Shown here in pieces: positions 55,637-63,022 of a stretch of DNA of 64,000 bases. Both the position numbers and the translations under genes were made by a program. The stretch is from Acidovorax sp. NB1 (GTDB taxonomy: Bacteria > Pseudomonadota > Gammaproteobacteria > Burkholderiales > Burkholderiaceae_C). The notes beneath the pieces were generated by a model, which was not told the origin of the DNA, did not search any database, and saw only the letters and a list, made by a program, of their open reading frames with translations. The stretch's first letter is position 1. Every line of letters begins with the position of its first letter. The DNA lies in assembly GCF_005405905.1 (NCBI RefSeq), contig NZ_BJHU01000048.1, forward strand, positions 1-64,000, written 5' to 3'.

Positions 55637-57544
55637 ATGACCGACGCCGCCGCCTCCGCACCCCCACCCGCCCACAGCTTTCGGCCACCCAGTGCAGAGG
55701 CCTTGTGGAAACAGCTTTCCACCCCCCACCCGACGGTGGGGAAGGCGCGGCACCTGGGCGAGGCGCTGGTGCATGCCGGGCTGCTGGCCACACCCGCGTT
55801 GTCCGAGGGCCTGCAGGCGCAGCAGGCCGAGCGCAGCCAGGGCCAGCACCGGCCCATTGGCCAGATCCTGGTGGACCGGGGGGCGCTGACCCAGGAGCAG
55901 CTGCGCAATGTCATCGCCACCTGGCTGGGCGAATACACGGTGCACCCGGGGGACATCACCCCCGAGGCATCGGCCCTGGCCCTGATCCCCCGCGCCGTGG
56001 CCGAGCGCGAGTCCGTGCTGCCGCTGATTGCGCGCGAGGACGCGCTGGTGCTGCTCATGGCCGACCCCTGGGACCGGGTGCTGGTGGACGAAATGCGCTT
56101 TCTGACCCAGCGGCGCCTCATCCCGCTGCAGGCTGCGCCGGGCACGCTGATGCCAGCCATCCACAAGGCCTACCGCACCACATCCGCAGCGCCGGGCAAC
56201 GCCAACGCGGGCGCGCGGGCCACCTCGCAGGAGCTGCTGACCAACCTGAGCAGCGCCGCGCCCGACACCGATGCGGAACAGGCCGACGTGATCAGCGAGT
56301 CGGACAACACCCTGGTGCGGCTCATCAACTCGGTGATCGACGAGGCCATCAACCACCGCGCCTCGGACATCCACATCGAGACCGAGCCCGCCCCGCGCAA
56401 TGTGCGCGTGCGCCTGCGCATCGACGGCGATCTGGTGCCCTACCTGGAGCTGCCCGCGCGTTACCGCTTTGCCATGGTGGCGCGCATCAAGATCATGGCC
56501 AGCATGGACATCTCCGAGCACCGCAAACCGCAGGACGGCAAGATCGACTTTGCCCGCTTTGGCGGCCCGCCGGTGGAGCTGCGTGTGGTCACCGTGCCCA
56601 CCTCGCGCGGGCTGGAGGACGTGGTGCTGCGCCTGCTGGCAGGCGCCAAGCCGCTGCCGCTGGAAAACATCGGCCTGAGCCCGCCCAACCTGCTGGCGCT
56701 GCGCGCTGCAGTTCAAAAAAGCTATGGCCTGGTGCTGGTGTGTGGTCCCACGGGCTGCGGCAAGACCACCACGCTGCACTCGGTGGTGCGCGACATCAAC
56801 ACCGCAGGCCGCAAGATCTGGACGGCCGAAGACCCCATCGAGATCACGCAGGAAGGCCTGCGCCAGGTGCAGGTGAACCCGCGCATCGGCTGGACCTTTG
56901 CCGCCGCCATGCGCACCTTTTTGCGCGCCGACCCCGACGTGATCATGATCGGCGAAATGCGCGACGAGGAAACCGCGCGTATCGCCATCGAAGCCTCGCT
57001 CACCGGGCACCTGGTGCTGTCCACCCTGCATACCAATTCGGCGCCCGAGAGCATCGCGCGCCTGCTTGAAATTGGCCTGGACCCGTTCAACTTCTCCGAT
57101 TCGCTGCTCGCCATCCTGGCCCAGCGGCTGGTGCGCCGCCTGTGCACGGCCTGCCGCGCGCCCCAGGTGGCCGACATGGACACGCTGATGGGCCTGGCAT
57201 CGCAGTACCTGGACAGCGGCACCACCAACACACCTGAAGCCCGCCAGGCACAGATTGCGCGCTGGCGCAATCAATACGGCGGGCCTGAGGGCGAGTTGCG
57301 CCTGTGGCGCCACGTGGGCTGCAAGCAGTGCGACAACCACGGCTACCACGGGCGACTGGGCATCCACGAGCTGATGATGAGCGACGAAACCATCCGCCAG
57401 CACATCCGCCACCGGGCTCCGGCCTCGGACATCCGCCATTCGGCGCTGGCGGCGGGCATGCGCACCCTGCGCCAGGACGGCATCGACAAGGTGCTGCAGG
57501 GTCTGACCGACATGGCCGAGGTGGTGGCCGCCACCAACCTGTAG
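55637..57544 (+). CDS. GspE/PilB-family secretion ATPase
   Basis: Hexameric ATPase of type II secretion or type IV pilus systems, 635 residues. N-terminal GspE-N-like domains (about 35-180), then the ATPase with Walker A GPTGCGKTT (370-378), Asp box VVTVPTSRGLEDVVLRLL, Walker B IMIGEMRD (436-443) and His box LSTLHTNSAP. The zinc tetracysteine is present: Cys503/Cys506 and Cys562/Cys565. No other secretion or pilus gene lies in the neighbourhood, so it is an orphan here and its partner machine is unknown. Confidence 0.94.
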   Translation: MTDAAASAPPPAHSFRPPSAEALWKQLSTPHPTVGKARHLGEALVHAGLLATPALSEGLQAQQAERSQGQHRPIGQILVDRGALTQEQLRNVIATWLGEYTVHPGDITPEASALALIPRAVAERESVLPLIAREDALVLLMADPWDRVLVDEMRFLTQRRLIPLQAAPGTLMPAIHKAYRTTSAAPGNANAGARATSQELLTNLSSAAPDTDAEQADVISESDNTLVRLINSVIDEAINHRASDIHIETEPAPRNVRVRLRIDGDLVPYLELPARYRFAMVARIKIMASMDISEHRKPQDGKIDFARFGGPPVELRVVTVPTSRGLEDVVLRLLAGAKPLPLENIGLSPPNLLALRAAVQKSYGLVLVCGPTGCGKTTTLHSVVRDINTAGRKIWTAEDPIEITQEGLRQVQVNPRIGWTFAAAMRTFLRADPDVIMIGEMRDEETARIAIEASLTGHLVLSTLHTNSAPESIARLLEIGLDPFNFSDSLLAILAQRLVRRLCTACRAPQVADMDTLMGLASQYLDSGTTNTPEARQAQIARWRNQYGGPEGELRLWRHVGCKQCDNHGYHGRLGIHELMMSDETIRQHIRHRAPASDIRHSALAAGMRTLRQDGIDKVLQGLTDMAEVVAATNL

Positions 57545-57869
57545 CGCACCGCAGGCGCTTCGCAACGAACGTGTCGCGGTGTGCGGGTAAGCCGGGGTTG
57601 CGCCCCCCGGAGCCCGGCGGGACCATGTCTGCCAGTGCAACCGCCGACCCCACCGGGGTGCACGCACCAAAAACACCGCAAGCAACGTCAACAATTGTCA
57701 AGACGCACCATTTGTGGCGATTTTCCGTTTTGGACCTGTCGAATTTCGTGCTTTCCCCTGCATAGTCACCCTGTGTCCGCCCCCAGCCCCCAAGGCCAGG
57801 GCTCCGATGAAAGACCCGCACCAGCCCCGGCCCCCTGCATCGGCGGAAACGGAAGACGTGAAAGTTGTG
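57545..57869. other. Spacer before the signalling cluster
   Basis: 325 bp without a gene. GC-rich at the left (57545-57630), AT-richer around 57690-57770. A TTGTCA at 57695-57700 is the only promoter-like hexamer I can point to, without a good -10. Confidence 0.35.
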
Positions 57870-58403
57870 ATGATGTTCAGAGCCACTGCCGTCCTGCCCC
57901 AAGCAGGCGCTGCCTTGATTTCCCTGATGGCCCTCTGCGGTCCGCAGTGGGCACACGCGGGCCCGGTGTGTGCCAGCCCCGAAAGCCGCCGTGTGTTGCA
58001 GTTGCACACGCTGCAGGGTAGCGCGCCCCAGGCCTGCGACCTCAAGGGCCTGGCCAGGCTGCCCGCCAAAGAGATTGTTGCCACGCTCCCTGCGGCGCTG
58101 GGCCTGGCGGGCGAGCACCGCTGGCGGGGCGTTTCGCTGCGCCACCTGGTCGAGCTGCTGGGTGGGGGGGAACACAGCCAGATCCTGCTGACCGCACTGA
58201 ACGACTACGCCATCGAAATCCCCTGGAGCGACCTCGTGCGCTACGACCCCATCCTGGCATACAGCCGCGACGGCGAGCACATCAGCATCCGCGACAAGGG
58301 GCCGCTGATCCTGATCTACCCGTTTGGCACCCACCCCCAATTGCAGGGCCAGGACTACATCAACCGATCCATCTGGCAGGTCCATGCAGTCACCCTCCGG
58401 TAA
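57870..58403 (+). CDS. Periplasmic molybdopterin-domain-like protein
   Basis: 177 residues from the ATG at 57870, chosen because it gives a normal signal peptide (MMFRATAVLPQAGAALISLM... cut after AHA); an upstream ATG at 57807 is possible. The body resembles the sulfite-oxidase-type molybdopterin-binding fold of COG3915-like proteins (WRGVSLRHLVELLGGG, TALNDYAIEIPWSDL, KGPLILIYPFGTHPQL, NRSIWQVHAVTL) but lacks the catalytic Cys, so it is probably a sensor or ligand-binder. Overlaps the cyclase gene by 20 bp. Confidence 0.75.
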   Translation: MMFRATAVLPQAGAALISLMALCGPQWAHAGPVCASPESRRVLQLHTLQGSAPQACDLKGLARLPAKEIVATLPAALGLAGEHRWRGVSLRHLVELLGGGEHSQILLTALNDYAIEIPWSDLVRYDPILAYSRDGEHISIRDKGPLILIYPFGTHPQLQGQDYINRSIWQVHAVTLR

Positions 58404-60030
58404 ACCGCTGCCCCGCCGGGCGGCCAATGACACCCCCCCCGGCCAGCCCCGCCCGCACGCCACCTACTGGCTGCTGGCCATGGTGGCGGCCATGGCGCTG
58501 GCCACGGCCGCCACCCTGTGGTGGACGCTGCGCCAGACCCATGTGCTGGCGCAGCCCCACCAGCAGCACGACCTGTGGTACGTGTCCAGCGTGCACAACG
58601 AGCTGGCCCGGGTGAGCCTGCTGGCGCGCAAGGTGCGCGCCCGCGAGGCCAGCGCACAGGACCTGCAGGAGCGGCTGGAAGTGCTGCTCGGCACACTCGA
58701 CACCTCGGGCCGGGGGCCCCGCGTCAGCACCCAGCTGCGCGAGGCCCTGCCCGAGGCCGCCCAGGACCTGGACAGTCTGCGCCCGCTGGTCGAGCGCTGG
58801 TCCACCCAGCTGGCCCCCCTGGCCACCCAGAACGGCAGCGGCAACACCAAGGCTGCGGCCGCCATCACCGCCGACATCGTGCGGCAGTCAGACCCCCTGC
58901 TGGACCGCCTGCGCAAGGTGGTTGCCACCGTCCACCTCTTCAGCGCCCAGGAGGCCAACCGGGCGCGCCAACAGCTTTCCCAGCGCTTTCTGGTGCTCAG
59001 TGTCGTGCTGGGCGGACTGCTGCTGGGCACGGCCCTGCTGATTGCCAAGCTGGTGCGCGACACCCGCCTGACCCGCGCCGCCTCGCAGCAGCTGGCGCAG
59101 GCCAACCGCCAGCTCGAAGTGCGGGTGGCCAGCCGCACCCGCAAGATCGAAGAAGGCCGCGCCCTGCTGAGCTTCATCCTGGACACCAGCCCCAGCGACG
59201 TGGTGCTGGCCGAGGTCGAAAGCGGGCGCGTGCATTTCATCAACCGCCAGCTCACCGAACGCCTGGGGCTCAAAGCCGCACCTGAAACCCTTTTCCTGCC
59301 CGAGCTGCTGTACGACCCCGAGACCCGCGAGCGCTTCACCCAGGCCCTGGATCGCTACGGCCAGGTCGATGCGATGGAGGCGCTGATTGGCGAGAACAAC
59401 CCCAGCTGGAGTTCGCTGTCAGCCCGCCTGATCGAGGTGGAAGGGCAGCTGGCGCATCTGCTGTGGGGCTTTGACATCAGCGCCCACAAGGCACTGGAAG
59501 GCCAGCTGCGCGAGCTGGCCACCCGCGACGCGCTCAGCGGGCTGCTCAACCGGCGGGCATTCCTGGAGCGCAGCACCGCCCTGTTCGACCACTGCCGCCG
59601 CCACGGCCAGCCCTGCGCCGTGCTGATGATCGACATCGACCACTTCAAACGCATCAACGACCGGCACGGCCACCAGATGGGCGACGTGGCCATCCGAACC
59701 TGCGCCGAGGCCATTGGCCACGCCCTGCGCGACGCCGACCTGCTGGGCCGCCTGGGGGGCGAAGAATTTGCCGTGCTGCTGCCCCACGCCACGGCCGACA
59801 GCGCCACGGTGGTGGCCGAACGCATCCGCAGCGCCACCGCCCAGATGAGCCTCGTGTCGCCCCAGGGCCAGCCGCTCGCATTCACCATCTCGATCGGCGT
59901 GGCCGAAATGGCGGCGCACCACGCGGGCATCGAGCCCCTGCTGGTGGACGCCGACCAGGCCCTGTATCGCGCCAAGGCCACAGGCCGCAACAAAGTGCTT
60001 GCCTACGAAGCCGCTATCGGACAATCTTGA
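58384..60030 (+). CDS. Membrane diguanylate cyclase (PAS-GGDEF)
   Basis: Makes cyclic di-GMP at the inner membrane, 548 residues. Helix 1 about 27-49, periplasmic helical sensor to about 195, helix 2 about 198-220, coiled coil with RVASRTRKIEEGRA, PAS-like region (about 250-370), then GGDEF. The catalytic motif is GGEEF in LGRLGGEEFAVLL; the I-site RDAD is five residues ahead; MIDIDHFKRINDRHGHQMGD is intact. The preceding periplasmic protein overlaps it, suggesting that protein feeds its sensor. Confidence 0.93.
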   Translation: MQSPSGKPLPRRAANDTPPGQPRPHATYWLLAMVAAMALATAATLWWTLRQTHVLAQPHQQHDLWYVSSVHNELARVSLLARKVRAREASAQDLQERLEVLLGTLDTSGRGPRVSTQLREALPEAAQDLDSLRPLVERWSTQLAPLATQNGSGNTKAAAAITADIVRQSDPLLDRLRKVVATVHLFSAQEANRARQQLSQRFLVLSVVLGGLLLGTALLIAKLVRDTRLTRAASQQLAQANRQLEVRVASRTRKIEEGRALLSFILDTSPSDVVLAEVESGRVHFINRQLTERLGLKAAPETLFLPELLYDPETRERFTQALDRYGQVDAMEALIGENNPSWSSLSARLIEVEGQLAHLLWGFDISAHKALEGQLRELATRDALSGLLNRRAFLERSTALFDHCRRHGQPCAVLMIDIDHFKRINDRHGHQMGDVAIRTCAEAIGHALRDADLLGRLGGEEFAVLLPHATADSATVVAERIRSATAQMSLVSPQGQPLAFTISIGVAEMAAHHAGIEPLLVDADQALYRAKATGRNKVLAYEAAIGQS

Positions 60031-60053
60031 CCCCACCGCCTGCCCCACACACC

Positions 60054-60416
60054 ATGAGCCTGCGCCTAATGATCGTTGACGACAGCCGCATGTCGCGCCT
60101 CATCCTGCAGGGCCTGATCCTGCAGTCCCATCCCCAGTGGACCATCGTGCATGCCAGCAGCGGCGAAGAGGCGCTGCAACTCGTGCGCGAGAGCCCCGTG
60201 GACCTGGTGTCCATGGACTTCAACATGGCTGGCATGAACGGCCTGGAGGCTGCGCTGGAGCTGCGCACGATCCTGCCCACCGTGCCGATCGCCATTCTCA
60301 CGGCCAACGTGCAGACCGCCGTGCAGGCGCGCATCGAGGACGCTGGCATGGTGTTCATCGCCAAGCCCATCACCGCCAGCGCAGCCAGCCAGCTCGCGGC
60401 ACTCGCAGGAGCCTGA
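60054..60416 (+). CDS. CheY-like single-domain response regulator
   Basis: 120 residues, receiver only. Acidic pair Asp9/Asp10 (MIVDDSRMSR), phosphoacceptor Asp55 (SMDFNMAGMNG), Thr83 and Lys104 (IAKPITA). No output domain. The start at MSLRLMIVDD is chosen over a TTG nine codons upstream. 23 bp after the cyclase and one base before the CheC-like gene. A likely phospho-substrate of that phosphatase. The cognate kinase is not in the window. Confidence 0.92.
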   Translation: MSLRLMIVDDSRMSRLILQGLILQSHPQWTIVHASSGEEALQLVRESPVDLVSMDFNMAGMNGLEAALELRTILPTVPIAILTANVQTAVQARIEDAGMVFIAKPITASAASQLAALAGA

Positions 60417-60417
60417 C

Positions 60418-61032
60418 ATGACGGTGCAGCTAGATGCCGAACAAATCGACGCGCTCAGCGAGATCTTCAACATCGGCGTAGGCAAGGCCGCCGCCGCCAT
60501 GGGCGCACTCATGCGCGACGAAGTGCTGCTGTCGGTGCCCCATGTGAGCATCTTTACCGTGAGCGAAGCCGCCCAGCAGCTGGGGGCTGCAGGCAGCACC
60601 ATGTATGGCGTGCGCCAGCCATTTCGCGGCACCTTCAACGGCGACGCCCTGCTGATCTTCCCCGGCCACAAGAGCCTGGAGATCGTGCGCATCGTCGCGG
60701 GCCAGAGCGTTCCCGGCGAAGACCTCAGCGCCATCGAGCAGGACGCCATGACTGAAGTGGGCAACGTCATGCTCAACGCCTGCATCGCGGCCCTGTCCGA
60801 CCTGCTGGGCAACGAATTCCAGCTCAGCCCGCCCAGCATCGACGTGGGCGACAGCCGCACCATCCTGGGCACCCGCATCCAGAACCACCTGGTGGTCTTC
60901 CTCCACATCCGCTTCGAGCTGCTGAGCAGCCAGATCGAGGGGTTTGTGGTGTTCGTGCTCAACACCACCTCGCTGGAAGGCCTGCGCACCGCCGTGAACC
61001 GGCTGCTGGGGCGGCCTGCCGAGACGGACTGA
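60418..61032 (+). CDS. CheC-family phosphatase
   Basis: 204 residues with two ExxN phosphatase sites, Glu15/Asn18 (LSEIFNIGVGKAA) and Glu113/Asn116 (MTEVGNVMLNA), the signature of CheC/FliY proteins that dephosphorylate CheY-P. Located directly after a CheY-like gene, as expected for a dedicated pair. CheC is more usual in Firmicutes, archaea and Thermotoga; proteobacterial copies next to receivers and GGDEF proteins exist but are little characterised. Followed by the GC-shift border. Confidence 0.9.
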   Translation: MTVQLDAEQIDALSEIFNIGVGKAAAAMGALMRDEVLLSVPHVSIFTVSEAAQQLGAAGSTMYGVRQPFRGTFNGDALLIFPGHKSLEIVRIVAGQSVPGEDLSAIEQDAMTEVGNVMLNACIAALSDLLGNEFQLSPPSIDVGDSRTILGTRIQNHLVVFLHIRFELLSSQIEGFVVFVLNTTSLEGLRTAVNRLLGRPAETD

Positions 61033-61708
61033 CCTTCGCCAACCCGCTGCATGCGGGCAGAGCGTGGCTGGCGGCTGTGCGACACTCGCCGCCATCTGTG
61101 TTGCGCCGCCCCACGGCGGCTGGCGCGCCCCGCCCTCACCCACCTGGGTCTTAATAACAATGAGTGGATCTGGTATTGCCGTTCTAAAGGGCACGGCCAA
61201 GCGGGAGAATGCGAATGAGGAATGCAATGAGTGGATCTTGGGCTTGCTAGAACCAGCTCGCTAACAATGATTGGATCTACTGGCAGAGGGACTCCAAAAC
61301 ACGAGAGGGCAGTGCCATAGGGCAGTGGGCACAATACTGATAACCCTCGGCTGGGTCGCGTAGCAGTACTCATTTTTGCCTTGTTGCGGACATTGAAAGC
61401 GCAATAGAACTAGCCCACTTGCGCTCACTGAAAGTATTCCACTAGGTGATTGACAAGCGAGATTTCCTTACCGGTCGCGCAATTGAATCGCATATGACGG
61501 TAGTGATGCCTGGTCAGTCCAGCGCCATGAGTACCCTCAGCAGGATTCCTCAGTCACCGGCTGCAAACGGCCAAGACGGTGTGGAAACAAATGGGTTTCG
61601 ATTGGCGGGTGGTGCATCTCCACTACAGTGAGGCTGCTTCTCAAACGCCTGCTCTTGGCTGTCCATGTTTCCGGATTCGCAAACGCCTTTGCACTGCAAA
61701 AAATGTGG
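61033..61708. other. Border region of a putative mobile element
   Basis: 676 bp without a convincing gene. The first ~120 bp are high-GC chromosomal sequence; from about 61150 composition drops. Three direct repeats lie at 61156-61279. Short ORFs here (for example 61446-61631) have no recognisable content. Confidence 0.5.
61156..61279. repeat. Three direct repeats at the island edge
   Basis: AACAATGAGTGGATCT (61156-61171), GCAATGAGTGGATCTT (61224-61239) and AACAATGATTGGATCTA (61263-61279). The shared core is CAATGAKTGGATCT. Unequal spacing (68 and 39 bp) and position at the composition border resemble multiple transposase-binding repeats at the ends of Tn7-, Tn5053- or IS21-type elements. 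The element type is inference. Confidence 0.55.
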
Positions 61709-62770
61709 CTAGCAACGAGCTGAGAGGTGCCCATCCTCGTACACATGCCCCTGCGGCCGCCATGCAATAACGCCTTCCGTTCGCGCGCGTACCTCAGGAG
61801 CTGCCAAACAAGTTGCGACGGCTTCATAGCCGACCGCACCTGGATAGGGCGCCACGCGAATCGGTGGGCTGTGATTGGCAGGGCAGAGAAGAATGGACTC
61901 TCCAGTGCCAATGGAAGCTAAATCGAGGATGACAGCAGAACGTGTCATTAAGAAGAGCGGGCGCTCCAAGGACATGCGGCGACGCAAATAGGCAGACAGA
62001 GCCTGTTGAGTGGGCGTATCCAGTCCGTGCTCGACCATGTCGACGACCAGAATGGTTGGCCCTTCGGCTTCCAGTCCGATCAGCAAAGCGATTAGCGCCT
62101 CGGAGGCGACAGCGCCGTCTTCGACCAGCCAATCAATCGCATGGTTGACGCGTAGCCGTAGGTTCGTGTCCGCATCTAAGCGCGCCTTGGCATCACCTGA
62201 CAGAACCCGCTCTAGACCAAGGAACGCAGCCGAAGGAAGCACCTCGGCTAGACGCAGCGCCAATCGAGTTTTTCCACTTCCTAACGGGCCCACGATGTAG
62301 TTCAGGGGACGTATGTCGTGCAAGCGGAAGTATTCACCACCCCAGGGCCAGGGAAGTTCGAATTCAACACTCAGCCCACTGGTCGAATCCTGCAAGCGCG
62401 TCAACTCGGTGAGGGTTGGCCTCTGTCCACTGTCCAATTTGGCTCGTAGGCCACGAACACGTTCGATGGTGTCTCCCAATCGACGCGCAGCGCCTTCCAG
62501 CACAGCCTGATGCAAGGCCAAGGCAGGCTCAAGTCCCTCGGCCTCGCCTTTTAAAACACCGGCCACTTGCGCAAGACTCAAGCCCAGCGCACGAAGGGCC
62601 ACAATTTCGCCGGCACGCTGCATCTCCTCCGGTCCGTAAGACCGCCAGCCAGCCTCGGTGCGCGTCGGCGCAATAAGACCACGTTGCTCGTAAATACGTA
62701 GCGCTTTTGCGGAGATGTCAAGCCTTCTCGCTGCCTCTGAAGGGCTCAGGAATCGCATTCGGTTGCTCAC
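61709..62770 (-). CDS. MerR-type HTH protein fused to P-loop ATPase
   Basis: 353 residues. The start is GTG 62770, with GAGG six bases upstream. N-terminal MerR winged helix (about 6-72: LSPSEAARRLDISAKALRIY, EAGWRSYGPEEMQRAGEIVALRALG) and dimerisation helix to about 115. Then a nucleotide-binding domain with Walker A GPLGSGKT (161-168) and Walker B ILVVDMVE (240-247), followed by GLD (249-251) and FLMTRSAV, which resemble ABC/SMC-type ATPase heads. No effector Cys motif of metal-sensing MerR proteins. Mixed codon use and lower GC suggest acquisition. Function unknown. Confidence 0.8.
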   Translation of the reverse strand: MSNRMRFLSPSEAARRLDISAKALRIYEQRGLIAPTRTEAGWRSYGPEEMQRAGEIVALRALGLSLAQVAGVLKGEAEGLEPALALHQAVLEGAARRLGDTIERVRGLRAKLDSGQRPTLTELTRLQDSTSGLSVEFELPWPWGGEYFRLHDIRPLNYIVGPLGSGKTRLALRLAEVLPSAAFLGLERVLSGDAKARLDADTNLRLRVNHAIDWLVEDGAVASEALIALLIGLEAEGPTILVVDMVEHGLDTPTQQALSAYLRRRMSLERPLFLMTRSAVILDLASIGTGESILLCPANHSPPIRVAPYPGAVGYEAVATCLAAPEVRARTEGVIAWRPQGHVYEDGHLSARC

Positions 62771-62777
62771 AAATTCA

Positions 62778-62799
62778 CCTCTTCACATTTTGGAAGAGG
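62778..62799 (-). promoter_or_regulatory. Inverted repeat overlapping the MerR-ATPase ribosome-binding site
   Basis: Arms CCTCTTC (62778-62784) and GAAGAGG (62793-62799) with an 8-base spacer. On the minus-strand transcript the second arm contains the GAGG ribosome-binding site of the GTG start at 62770. It could be an operator for autoregulation, a translation-blocking hairpin, or both. Confidence 0.5.
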
Positions 62800-62932
62800 C
62801 TTTTATAAAGGTGGCCCCAAGGGGCGGGGCAAGCGAATTTTGAACAAAGCGCACGAACACTAGCTTCTGGTTCTCCTGAGCTAGGCTTCGAATGTCCCGA
62901 GTTGACCGAATTCTGCCCCACAAGAGCGCAGG

Positions 62933-62950
62933 GGTCGGATTTTTCCGACC
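62933..62950. other. Short palindrome in the island spacer
   Basis: GGTCGGA-TTTT-TCCGACC, 7-bp arms, in the 252-bp gap between the two island genes. The neighbouring stretch 62960-62990 (GGAGTGGCCGCATCGAAATG) reminds me of IS21-type element ends, but this is from memory and weak. Confidence 0.3.
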
Positions 62951-63022
62951 TGTCAACGCTGTCGGCGGAGTGGCCGCATCGAAATGGACCCCGTGTTCAG
63001 GCGTGTCCGAAATACGCAGTTG

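Noticed and set aside
61446..61631. 61-residue plus-strand ORF at the island edge
   Set aside because: No recognisable domain, no clear ribosome-binding site, and it lies in sequence that looks like element-end DNA.
62928..62956. Promoter read from TTGACA (minus strand, 62956-62951)
   Set aside because: No -10-like hexamer lies 16-18 bases downstream; the palindrome occupies that position.
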